A stretch of 47,297 nucleotides of DNA, from assembly GCA_030680175.1 (NCBI GenBank), contig JAUXWO010000119.1, forward strand, positions 1 through 47,297, given 5' to 3'. This DNA is from Vicinamibacterales bacterium (GTDB lineage Bacteria > Acidobacteriota > Vicinamibacteria > Vicinamibacterales > UBA2999). Below, in pieces: positions 1 through 8,109 of this stretch. The translations under genes and the position numbers were made by a program. How positions within the stretch are numbered: the stretch's first letter is position 1; every line of letters begins with the position of its first letter. Below the pieces are notes generated by a model. It saw only the letters and a program-made list of their open reading frames with translations, was not told the DNA's origin and did not search any database.

Positions 1-5
1 CGGCG

Positions 6-830
6 GTGGCGGAGCGCGCACTGCTCGTGATGCTGGGCGCGCCCGAACCGGCCGTCCGTCTCACCGGGGCCCGCGTGGCGGGCCGGCTCTTCCGCGCGCC
101 GCTGCCCGGCGACGACACGCCGGCCGCGCGCGCGCTGCCCGTGACGGTCGGCGATGCGCTCATCGCCCTGCTCAACCAGCCCACGGCCCTCGAGCGCCTC
201 GTCGCGATGGAGTCGCTCGGCCTGGCGCGCGATGTCCGCGCGGTGTCCGCGCTCACCGAACGCCACGCCTACCACGTGCGCAACGGCCCGGCGCTCGAGC
301 GCGCCGCCACGCTCGATGCGCTCGCGCGGATCGGGCATCCGTCGAGCCTCGAGTTGTTCACGGCGGCCCTCGACGACCGCTGGGACGCGTTGCGTCAACT
401 GGGGTACGAGGGGCTGGCGCGATTAGCCGACCGCGATGGGGCGGCCGCGGCGCTCGGCGCACGGCCACGCGACCGCCGCGCCCACGTGGCCCTGGCGCAC
501 GCCTTCGCGCGCGCGCGCCTTTTGGCGGGGGAGGGGATGCGCGACATCATCGAGGCGCTCGGTGCCTCCGCCACGCGCGCGCAGGCGCGCGGCTACCTGC
601 TGGAACTGGGCGGGGCCGTGACGGCGCCGCTCCTGGGCGCGCTCGGGCACCACGAGGCGGAGGTGCGGGCCGCCCTGGCCGAGGTGCTCGGGCTCGCCGG
701 CACCCGCGAGGCACTCGCGCCGCTGACGCCCCTGGCCTCAGATCGCAGTCGGACCGTGGCCGAAGCCGCGGCCCGCGCCATCAGCCGCATTGAAGCCGGC
801 CTGTCGAGCGGCACACCCCGGCCCCGCTGA
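6..830 (+). CDS. HEAT-repeat protein, 5' end probably outside window
   Basis: The visible 274 residues are almost entirely alpha-helical, alanine/leucine/arginine-rich repeats of about 30-35 residues, typical of HEAT or PBS-lyase-HEAT repeat proteins, which act as protein-interaction scaffolds. Segments such as LVAMESLGLARDVRAVSALT, LDALARIGHPSSLELFTAAL and the C-terminal VRAALAEVLGLAGTREALAP show the paired-helix pattern with a conserved Asp/Arg near the turn. The first possible start is a GTG five bases into the window, so the true start may lie upstream. No catalytic domain is visible. Function and partner are unknown. Confidence 0.6.
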   Translation: MAERALLVMLGAPEPAVRLTGARVAGRLFRAPLPGDDTPAARALPVTVGDALIALLNQPTALERLVAMESLGLARDVRAVSALTERHAYHVRNGPALERAATLDALARIGHPSSLELFTAALDDRWDALRQLGYEGLARLADRDGAAAALGARPRDRRAHVALAHAFARARLLAGEGMRDIIEALGASATRAQARGYLLELGGAVTAPLLGALGHHEAEVRAALAEVLGLAGTREALAPLTPLASDRSRTVAEAAARAISRIEAGLSSGTPRPR

Positions 831-833
831 CCG

Positions 834-940
834 CCCACGACCTACGACCCACGACCCACGACCCACGAGCCACTACCCACCACCCACGACCCACGACCCA
901 CGACCCACTACCCACTACCCACTACCCACTACCCACGACC
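834..940. repeat. Heptad tandem repeat (ACCCACT/ACCCACG), tract C1
   Basis: The whole gap between the HEAT-repeat gene and the glycosylase gene consists of 7-bp units reading ACCCACG or ACCCACT with occasional substitutions. It runs up to the GTG start of the next gene, and no separate ribosome-binding site is visible. The same heptad family returns at 29417-29567, there as an inverted repeat. Confidence 0.9.
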
Positions 941-1561
941 GTGCCCCGTCCACCGATCCTCCCCGTCTCCTTCTACAGTCGCGGCACCCTTGATGTCGCG
1001 CGCGATCTCATCGGCAAGCTCCTCGTCCACCGCACGCCCGCCGGGATCGCCGCCGGCCTCATCGTCGAGACGGAGGCGTACATCGGCGAGGAGGATCCGG
1101 CCTGTCACGCGGCGAAGGGGCGCACGCCGCGCAATGCGCCGCTCTACGGCCCGCCGGGCCTCGCCTACGTGTACCTGAGCTACGGCGTGCATCCCCTCGT
1201 CAACGCCGTGACCGAGCGCGACGGCTTCCCGGCCGCCGTGCTGATTCGCGCGCTGGAACCCGTGGACGGCCTGCCGTTGATGCGGCGTCGGCGGCGCCGC
1301 TCGCCGTGGCGGAAGGGGAAGCCGGAGGTGGCCGATCACGCGCTCTGCCGCGGCCCTGGCAACCTCTCGGTCGCGCTGGGCATCTCGCTCGCCGAGAACC
1401 TCGCGCCGCTCGGCGGCCCCGCGCTGACGATCGAGGACCACGGCCGCGATGCTGGTCCGGTCGGATGGACCTCGCGCATCGGGATCTCGGCCGGGCAGGA
1501 CAAGCTGTGGCGTTGTGCCGTCATCGGCCATCGCGCCGTCTCGGCGCGTCCGGCCCGCTGA
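941..1561 (+). CDS. aag: DNA-3-methyladenine glycosylase (AAG/MPG family)
   Basis: This 206-residue protein matches the alkyladenine DNA glycosylase family, which flips out and excises alkylated or deaminated purines in base excision repair. The signature IVETEAYIG is at residues 41-49, where Glu45 corresponds to the catalytic general base and Tyr47 to the residue that intercalates at the lesion. The family motifs GRTPRNAPLYGPPG and YVYLSYGVHPLVN follow, and a GPGNLSVALGI segment lies near residue 140. Length is normal. The start is GTG, directly abutting the heptad repeat, so translation initiation is unusual. The downstream gene is convergent. Confidence 0.9.
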   Translation: MPRPPILPVSFYSRGTLDVARDLIGKLLVHRTPAGIAAGLIVETEAYIGEEDPACHAAKGRTPRNAPLYGPPGLAYVYLSYGVHPLVNAVTERDGFPAAVLIRALEPVDGLPLMRRRRRRSPWRKGKPEVADHALCRGPGNLSVALGISLAENLAPLGGPALTIEDHGRDAGPVGWTSRIGISAGQDKLWRCAVIGHRAVSARPAR

Positions 1562-1594
1562 GCAGGCCGGGGCAGGTGCCGCGGTGGTGTGCGA

Positions 1595-2704
1595 TCAGCG
1601 GGTGAACTGGATCACGTGCTCGGATCGCCCGTGGATGAACAGGCGCGCGACGGCGCCGGCCAGCCGGTCGGTGCCGATGCCGGGCTCGATCCCGATGACC
1701 TGCGGGTACCAGCCGCCACCGTCGAGGATCTTGCGTGGCGTGGTCCACTGGGTCGGGTCGTCGAGGGTCGGCGAGAACGCCACGTAGATCCCTTCCTGGG
1801 TCCACTGCATGTCCTTCGCGCGGTTGAGGAGCATCACGTACTGCTGCAGGTGCGTGTTCCAGTGCACCGAGGGCCCCCAGAAGGCATCGACGGAGGGTCC
1901 GTCGAGGTGCCAGGACTGGGCCACCGGATACACAGGCGAGGCCACCGGATACAGCCACGTCGCATCGTCGTTGTGTTCGCCTCGGACGGCACGCGCCGGC
2001 ATCCAGACGCCGCGTGTCCACAGGCTCATCTTGCCGGCAGGCTCGTCGCGGTCGGCCCAGGCCATCCGCGCGACCGCGACGCCCTGCCCCCATTCGCGGC
2101 CGACGTACTGCGAGTAGAAGAAGTGGACGTCGCGGGCGTTCGCGTCGAGCACGGCGCTGAAGTCGCCCACCCCGCCGAGGAAGTACTGATTCTGGCTGTC
2201 GCAGGTGTTCGTCCAGGCCGGCGCCTCGAGAATCACCCCGAGATCCTCCCAGGTCGCGCCGAAGTCGACGGAACGGGCGGCGCCGATGCGCGGCACCACG
2301 CGGCCAGGGTCACCGCAGGCGGCCTCGGCGGGGATCTCGTTGTGATAGTAGCCGTACCACGTCCCGTCGACGTCGGGGATGATCGCCTCCATCCACACGC
2401 CGTGGTCAGGGCGCAGGGAGAACTCGACAGGCACGGCGTCGCTGAGGGTCTGGAGGCGTGGTCCCGAGGCGCGCCACGGTTGGCCGGCCACCGAGGTGAA
2501 CACGTGCAGCGTGGGGACGCCGTCCACGCGCTCCCAGACCACCGGGCTGTTGGAGTCGGCCTCGCCGGGCAGCTCGACCGCGGGTGCCCGCAGCACCGTG
2601 ACCGTTGGGACTCGCGGGGCCTGTCCCTGCGCGTGGAGGGCGCCGAGTCCAAGAATCAGTACACCCGCCGTCACCGGGAGATGTCGAATCACCCTCACTT
2701 GCAC
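1595..2704 (-). CDS. Secreted Asp-box beta-propeller protein (sialidase/glycosidase-like)
   Basis: This 369-residue protein begins with a probable signal peptide (hydrophobic residues about 9-24, ending near ALHAQG), so export to periplasm or surface is expected. The segment SVDFGATWEDLG near residue 146 fits the Asp-box consensus S-x-D-x-G-x-T-W of BNR/sialidase-type propellers. Trp- and Tyr-rich strands, such as DGTWYGYYHNE and WNTHLQQYVML, recall five-bladed glycoside hydrolase propellers. I cannot assign a substrate or catalytic residues. It stands alone, convergent with the glycosylase gene and separated from the MscS gene by 75 bp. Confidence 0.6.
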   Translation of the reverse strand: MQVRVIRHLPVTAGVLILGLGALHAQGQAPRVPTVTVLRAPAVELPGEADSNSPVVWERVDGVPTLHVFTSVAGQPWRASGPRLQTLSDAVPVEFSLRPDHGVWMEAIIPDVDGTWYGYYHNEIPAEAACGDPGRVVPRIGAARSVDFGATWEDLGVILEAPAWTNTCDSQNQYFLGGVGDFSAVLDANARDVHFFYSQYVGREWGQGVAVARMAWADRDEPAGKMSLWTRGVWMPARAVRGEHNDDATWLYPVASPVYPVAQSWHLDGPSVDAFWGPSVHWNTHLQQYVMLLNRAKDMQWTQEGIYVAFSPTLDDPTQWTTPRKILDGGGWYPQVIGIEPGIGTDRLAGAVARLFIHGRSEHVIQFTR

Positions 2705-2779
2705 ACCTCGAGGGGAGAGGCAGCAACAGCCATGCCACGGACGGCATGGGCAAGCAGGGCGATCCAGGCGCGCGGCGCG

Positions 2780-3937
2780 CTATTTCGCCCCGCCTGGAGG
2801 CAGGGGATCGGCCGCCGGTGGGGCGGTCTGGACGATGTGGACCGTGCGCTGCGGGAAGGGAATCGTGATGCCCCGCGCGTCGAACGTCTTCTTGATGCGC
2901 CGCCGCAGTTCGCGGCCCACCTCCCACTGCTTGATGGGCATGGTCTTGATGCGCATGCGGATGGTCACCTGGGAGTCGCCGAAGGCGTCGACGCCCGCGA
3001 CGTCGAGCGGCGCCAGGATGTTCGGCGCGTACGCCGGATCCTTCATCAGTTCGTCGGCCGCGTCGCGCGCGGCCTGGATGGCGCGGTCGGTGTCCTCGGC
3101 GTAGTCCAGGCCGAGGTCGATGACGTAGTACGAGAAGTCCTTCGTCAGGTTGGCCAGCGTCGTGATCGCGCCGTTCGGAACGACGTGCACGGTGCCGCTG
3201 TAGTCGCGCAGCACGATCGTCCGCAGGTTGATCTGCTCGACCATGCCGCCGGTGCCGTTGACGTTGGCGATATCGCCCACGCGCACCTGGTCTTCGACGA
3301 TCAGGAAGAAGCCCGAGATGACGTCGCGCACGAGCGTCTGCGCGCCGAAGCCGATCGCGAGGCCGAGGATGCCGGCGCCGGTCAGGACCGGCGTGATGTC
3401 CATGTCGAGTTCGCGCAGCACCATCAGCGTGGCCGTGCTCCAGACGAGCACGGCGAGCCCGCCGCGCACGATGCCCGCCACCGTCTGCGCGCGCTTCTGC
3501 CGCTCCAGCGCATCGAGGCCGCTCCCGCCGCTCAGGTCCTTCTGCGCCCGGCTCGCGATCGCCCCGGTGACACGCACGATCGCCATGGCGGCGAGCAGGA
3601 TCACCCCGATGCGCACGCCCGTGCGCGCGGCCCACTCCCCGAGGTCCCGGGACTGCAGGCCGACATCGAGGCTGTAGCCGGCCATGTCGAGCGCCGGAAA
3701 GGCCAGCACGGCCACGGTCAGCGCGAACGTGATGAGCCACACCAGCCGCACGGTGCCCCGGACGAACCGGTCGGTCATCGGATCGGCGCCAGCCTCGCCG
3801 AGCACGGTGCGCAGCAGGCGGCGTGCGGCCGAGCCGACGATGATGGCGCCGGCCACGGCGAAGGTGAAGACCACCGAGAGCGCCAGCGCGACCTCGAGGG
3901 TGTTGACGGTGACGGGAATGGCGGCGGTGTCGTCCAT
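2780..3937 (-). CDS. Small-conductance mechanosensitive channel, MscS family
   Basis: This 385-residue protein has at least three N-terminal hydrophobic segments, then a pore-helix-like stretch (DMDITPVLTGAGILGLAIGFGAQ) rich in Gly and Ala, followed by the MscS beta domain (LVRDVISGFFLIVEDQVRVGDIANVNGTGGMVEQINLRTIVLRDY, in pieces) and an alpha/beta C-terminal cage. Members open under membrane tension to release osmolytes. ATG 3937 is chosen because AAGGA lies just upstream and longer versions run into the protease gene. It is in line with htrA and hsp20 on the same strand, 43 bp behind the protease stop. Confidence 0.88.
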   Translation of the reverse strand: MDDTAAIPVTVNTLEVALALSVVFTFAVAGAIIVGSAARRLLRTVLGEAGADPMTDRFVRGTVRLVWLITFALTVAVLAFPALDMAGYSLDVGLQSRDLGEWAARTGVRIGVILLAAMAIVRVTGAIASRAQKDLSGGSGLDALERQKRAQTVAGIVRGGLAVLVWSTATLMVLRELDMDITPVLTGAGILGLAIGFGAQTLVRDVISGFFLIVEDQVRVGDIANVNGTGGMVEQINLRTIVLRDYSGTVHVVPNGAITTLANLTKDFSYYVIDLGLDYAEDTDRAIQAARDAADELMKDPAYAPNILAPLDVAGVDAFGDSQVTIRMRIKTMPIKQWEVGRELRRRIKKTFDARGITIPFPQRTVHIVQTAPPAADPLPPGGAK

Positions 3938-3980
3938 GCGTCCTTGGGGAGTGCTGGGCCCTCGCGACGGCCGTCCGCGG

Positions 3981-5159
<1,179 letters not shown>

Positions 5160-5190
5160 CGGGGACGCCCACGGCGCCACGGCGGCGACG

Positions 5191-5601
5191 CTACGAGACC
5201 GCGACCCGGCGGGGGCCGGCGTCCGGGGCCTTCCGTACGGTGATGGTGAGGACCCCGTCCTTGAGATCCGCGGTCACGGCGCCGGCATCCGCGGAGGTCG
5301 GCAGCGTGAACGAGCGGGCGAACTCGCCGTGCCCGCGTTCCACCTGGTGATACTGCTCGCACGCCACGCGCGCATCGCGGCGGCCGTGCAGCGTCAGCCG
5401 GCCGTCGTGCAACTCGATGCGGATCTGCTCGCGGGTCAGGCCCGGCAGTTCGGCCGTGATCAGGAAGGCGTCGGCCGTTTCACAGACGTCGACGGCCGGC
5501 ACCCAGCCCTGCGGCCCCGGGGCGCTCAGGCGTTCGAGCCGGTGCTGGATGGCGAGCAGGTCGCGCAGTGGATCCCAGCGTGCAAAGGCCACGATCGGCA
5601 T
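5191..5601 (-). CDS. Small heat-shock protein, Hsp20/alpha-crystallin family
   Basis: This 136-residue ATP-independent holdase has the N-terminal W-D-P-L-R-D-L motif common in bacterial Hsp20 proteins. Its alpha-crystallin domain runs from about residue 35, with AELPGLTREQIRIELHDGRLTLHGRR, in pieces, and the closing strand LKDGVLTITVRKA, which contains the family's GVLTI motif. The annotated ATG 5601 overlaps a TACGAT -10 element. GTG 5592, three codons downstream, sits where a transcript from that -10 would begin and may be the true leaderless start. The gene heads a stress cluster with the htrA and mscS genes and is divergent from efp. Confidence 0.9.
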   Translation of the reverse strand: MPIVAFARWDPLRDLLAIQHRLERLSAPGPQGWVPAVDVCETADAFLITAELPGLTREQIRIELHDGRLTLHGRRDARVACEQYHQVERGHGEFARSFTLPTSADAGAVTADLKDGVLTITVRKAPDAGPRRVAVS

Positions 5602-5611
5602 CGTAGCATGG

Positions 5612-5640
5612 TTGGCGGGGCCCGGGCCGTGTGCTACGAT
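5612..5640 (+). promoter_or_regulatory. Promoter for efp
   Basis: A -35-like TTGGCG (5612-5617), a 17-bp spacer and -10 TACGAT (5635-5640) preceded by TGC form an extended -10 promoter. The predicted start is near 5647, giving a leader of about 117 nt before efp. The opposite strand carries the same TGCTACGAT word (5608-5600) facing hsp20, so the 5601-5647 segment looks like a divergent promoter pair. Confidence 0.55.
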
Positions 5641-5652
5641 TCCTTGGATCTC

Positions 5653-5671
5653 CGCCGTCCTGCGGACGGCG
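5653..5671 (+). promoter_or_regulatory. Hairpin in the efp leader
   Basis: CGCCGTCC and GGACGGCG form a perfect 8-bp stem with a TGC loop. It begins only a few bases after the predicted transcription start. It has no T-tract, so it may stabilise or regulate the leader rather than terminate transcription. Confidence 0.45.
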
Positions 5672-5764
5672 CTCTGACCTCCGGCGCCCCGCGGACCCGG
5701 CCCGGCTGGCCACAGGGACTCCCCCCGGGGACACGCTCACGGAAGGCTCCACACAAGACGACTT

Positions 5765-6331
5765 ATGGCGGGCACACTTCAGGCGACTCGTATCAAGCGC
5801 GGCATGATCATCAAGCTCGATGGCGAGCTCGTCCGGATCATCGACGTCACGCACGTCACCCCGGGGAACCTCCGCGGCTTCGTCCGCGTGAAGGGGCGCA
5901 ACCTGCGCACCGAGTCGATGGCCGAGCAGAAGCTGCGCTCGGAAGACATGGTCGAGCGCGCCGTCCTCGACGAGAAGGTCATGCAGTACCTCTACCATGA
6001 TGGCGATGGGTATCACTTCATGGACACGGCCACGTACGAGCAGGTCCACCTCACCGCGGAGTCGTTGGGCGACTTCGTCGGGTACCTGAAGGCCGAGTCG
6101 ACCATCACGGTCGAGTTCTACGGCGAGGTGCCGGTCGGCGTGGAACTGCCGCCCACCGTCGACCTCAAGGTCGTCGAGACCGTCCCGTCCATCAAGGGCG
6201 CGACGGCCAATGCCCAGACGAAGCCCGCGGTGGTCGAGACCGGCATCACCATCACGGTGCCGGCGTTCATCAGCGAGGGCGAGGTCATTCGCGTCAGCAC
6301 GGAGACCGGCGAGTACCTCTCCCGCGTGTAG
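5765..6331 (+). CDS. efp: Translation elongation factor P
   Basis: This 188-residue protein has all three EF-P domains and binds between the P and E sites of the ribosome to relieve stalling at proline runs. The N-terminal KOW-like domain carries the apical loop that reaches the peptidyl-transferase centre. The end matches the family (VPAFISEGEVIRVSTETGEYLSRV, in pieces). The loop reads P33-G34-N35-L36-R37-G38-F39. The position that is Lys34 in E. coli or Arg32 in Pseudomonas is Asn here, so neither the lysylation nor the rhamnosylation target is present at the tip. It is transcribed alone from a divergent promoter region shared with hsp20. Confidence 0.95.
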   Translation: MAGTLQATRIKRGMIIKLDGELVRIIDVTHVTPGNLRGFVRVKGRNLRTESMAEQKLRSEDMVERAVLDEKVMQYLYHDGDGYHFMDTATYEQVHLTAESLGDFVGYLKAESTITVEFYGEVPVGVELPPTVDLKVVETVPSIKGATANAQTKPAVVETGITITVPAFISEGEVIRVSTETGEYLSRV

Positions 6332-6432
6332 CGCACGCATTCGACACGGCGCCCCGCGCGCCACCCGTTCGGTCCCCCGCTCACCTCTGCCGCCGGGCAG
6401 AGCGCACGGTCGCGTCAGATCACCTGGGGGGA

Positions 6433-7764
6433 ATGATCGTGAGCCTCTTGCTGCGCGCTCTCGTCTGGTTCGGCCTTTACGTCGCCCTGACGTTGCTGCC
6501 GCTGGGCGTTGCGTGGTGGGAGCGGCCGTGGGACACCCCGCGCCCGGTGCTCGTCGAGGCGAGCGTGGCCACGGGCTTTCTCGCCCTCCCGCTGATGATC
6601 TTCCAGTTCGCGCTGGTCTCGCGGCTCGGGCCGGCCTCGCGGCCGTTCGGGTCCGACACCCTGATGCAGTTCCATGCGCAGATGGGCGTGGTCGCGCTCG
6701 CCGCCGTCGCCCTGCATCCGCTGCTGCTCGTGGTTGAGGGCATGCCGTGGCGCGCGTGGAATCCGTGGGCCGGCCCGTGGCTGTGGCGCACCGGCGCCGT
6801 GGCCTTCTGGGCGACGCTCCTCATCGTCGGCACGTCGATCTGGCGCCGGCGGCTGCGGCTCAGCTACGAAGCGTGGCAGATCCTGCATCTCCTGCTGGCG
6901 ATCGTGATCACGGCGGCCATGGTGATCCACATCCTGGCGGCGCGCGGCTACGCGTCCGAGCCCGGCATGCGCGCGCTGCTGGCCGGCTATGTGGCCCTGG
7001 CCGCGGTGCTGCTGCTGCGCTACCGCCTGGTACGCCCGCTCCTGTTGTGGCGGCGCCCGTGGGTCGTCGAGCGCAATGAGGATGCCGGCGGCAGCACACG
7101 GCTGCTGCGCGTGCGCCCCGAGGGGCATGCCGGGATCAGCTTCGAGCCCGGACAGTTCTCCTGGATCATGAGCGGCACGAGCCCGCTGTGGTCGGCGCAG
7201 CACCCCATCTCCATGGCGTCGAGCGCCGAGGGCCTCCCGGGCGGTGCGCTCGAGTTCGGCATCAAGGCGCTCGGCGACTGGTCCAGCACGGTCGTGCCGG
7301 CCCTGGCCCCCGGCGCGCGTCTCTGGGTGGACGGCGCCTTCGGCGCCTTCACGCCGGAGGGGCGCGCTGCACAGGGGTACGTGCTCATCGCCGGCGGCAT
7401 CGGCATCTCGCCGATGCGATCCATCCTGCTCACGCTGCGTGACCGGGAGGACGTCCGGCCCGTCGTGCTGTTCTACGCCGCGCACGACGCGTCGCGGGTG
7501 ATGTTCCGCGAGGAGATCGATGCCCTGACCACGGTGCTGAACCTCACGGTGGTCTACGTCTTCGAGAATCCCGACGAGGACTGGGCCGGCGAGCGGGGTG
7601 TCGTGACGGCGGAGGTGCTGCGGCGCCACCTGCCGCGGCAGTTCCGGCGCTTCCAGCATTTCGTGTGCGGACCGCCGGCGATGATGGATGCGTTGGAGCG
7701 AACCCTCGTCGACATCGGCGTACCCTTTGGCGCCGTGCAGACCGAGCGGTTCGATATGGTGTAG
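6433..7764 (+). CDS. Ferric-reductase-like transmembrane flavocytochrome (FRD/NOX family)
   Basis: This 443-residue membrane protein has about six N-terminal transmembrane helices with paired His residues suited to b-heme ligation (MQFHAQ, ALHPLL, ILHLLL, VIHILA). A cytosolic ferredoxin-reductase module follows from about residue 215. The FAD-binding segment GQFSWIMSGTSPLWSAQHPI contains HPIS, corresponding to the HPFT-like motif. The NAD(P)-binding segment is IAGGIGISPMRSILLTLRDRE, in pieces, and FVCGPPAMMDALERTL lies near the C-terminus. The family moves electrons from NAD(P)H through FAD and hemes to an acceptor across the membrane. It ends 3 bp before the small cytochrome gene, implying co-translation and a shared electron path. 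Confidence 0.85.
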   Translation: MIVSLLLRALVWFGLYVALTLLPLGVAWWERPWDTPRPVLVEASVATGFLALPLMIFQFALVSRLGPASRPFGSDTLMQFHAQMGVVALAAVALHPLLLVVEGMPWRAWNPWAGPWLWRTGAVAFWATLLIVGTSIWRRRLRLSYEAWQILHLLLAIVITAAMVIHILAARGYASEPGMRALLAGYVALAAVLLLRYRLVRPLLLWRRPWVVERNEDAGGSTRLLRVRPEGHAGISFEPGQFSWIMSGTSPLWSAQHPISMASSAEGLPGGALEFGIKALGDWSSTVVPALAPGARLWVDGAFGAFTPEGRAAQGYVLIAGGIGISPMRSILLTLRDREDVRPVVLFYAAHDASRVMFREEIDALTTVLNLTVVYVFENPDEDWAGERGVVTAEVLRRHLPRQFRRFQHFVCGPPAMMDALERTLVDIGVPFGAVQTERFDMV

Positions 7765-7767
7765 GCG

Positions 7768-8091
7768 ATGCGGCATGTCATCGTGACGCGGGTGACCGGT
7801 GGGTTCGTCGTGCTGCTGCTGGCGGCCGTGCTGGCCTTCACGTGGGCGGCCAGGCGCCCCACGGCGGCGCCGGTCCTCGTGGCGCCCGCGGCCCCCTCGG
7901 GTGAGGTGCTGTTCCAGCGCCACTGCGCGGCGTGCCACGACCCCGCCGACACGGCGGTGGGCTATCGACTCGCCGACGATCACGCCGCCGCGGCGGCCGA
8001 ACTGCGGGGGTTTCTCGTCGACCACTACGGGCCGTCGCCGGAGGGCATCGCGCTGATCGTCACGCACCTGCTCGAACCGCCGCCGCCGTAG
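7768..8091 (+). CDS. Very small membrane-anchored c-type cytochrome
   Basis: This 107-residue protein has an N-terminal signal or anchor helix (residues about 10-27) and one CXXCH heme c site, Cys53-Ala-Ala-Cys56-His57. Only about 50 residues follow the heme site, and none is Met, so the usual sixth ligand is missing. His72, His86 and His100 are candidate replacements. The C-terminal end is a run of prolines. It directly follows the flavocytochrome gene and is most simply read as its periplasmic electron acceptor or donor. Convergent cydC ends 18 bp downstream. Confidence 0.8.
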   Translation: MRHVIVTRVTGGFVVLLLAAVLAFTWAARRPTAAPVLVAPAAPSGEVLFQRHCAACHDPADTAVGYRLADDHAAAAAELRGFLVDHYGPSPEGIALIVTHLLEPPPP

Positions 8092-8109
8092 CCGTCCTCG
8101 GGGCGCGCG

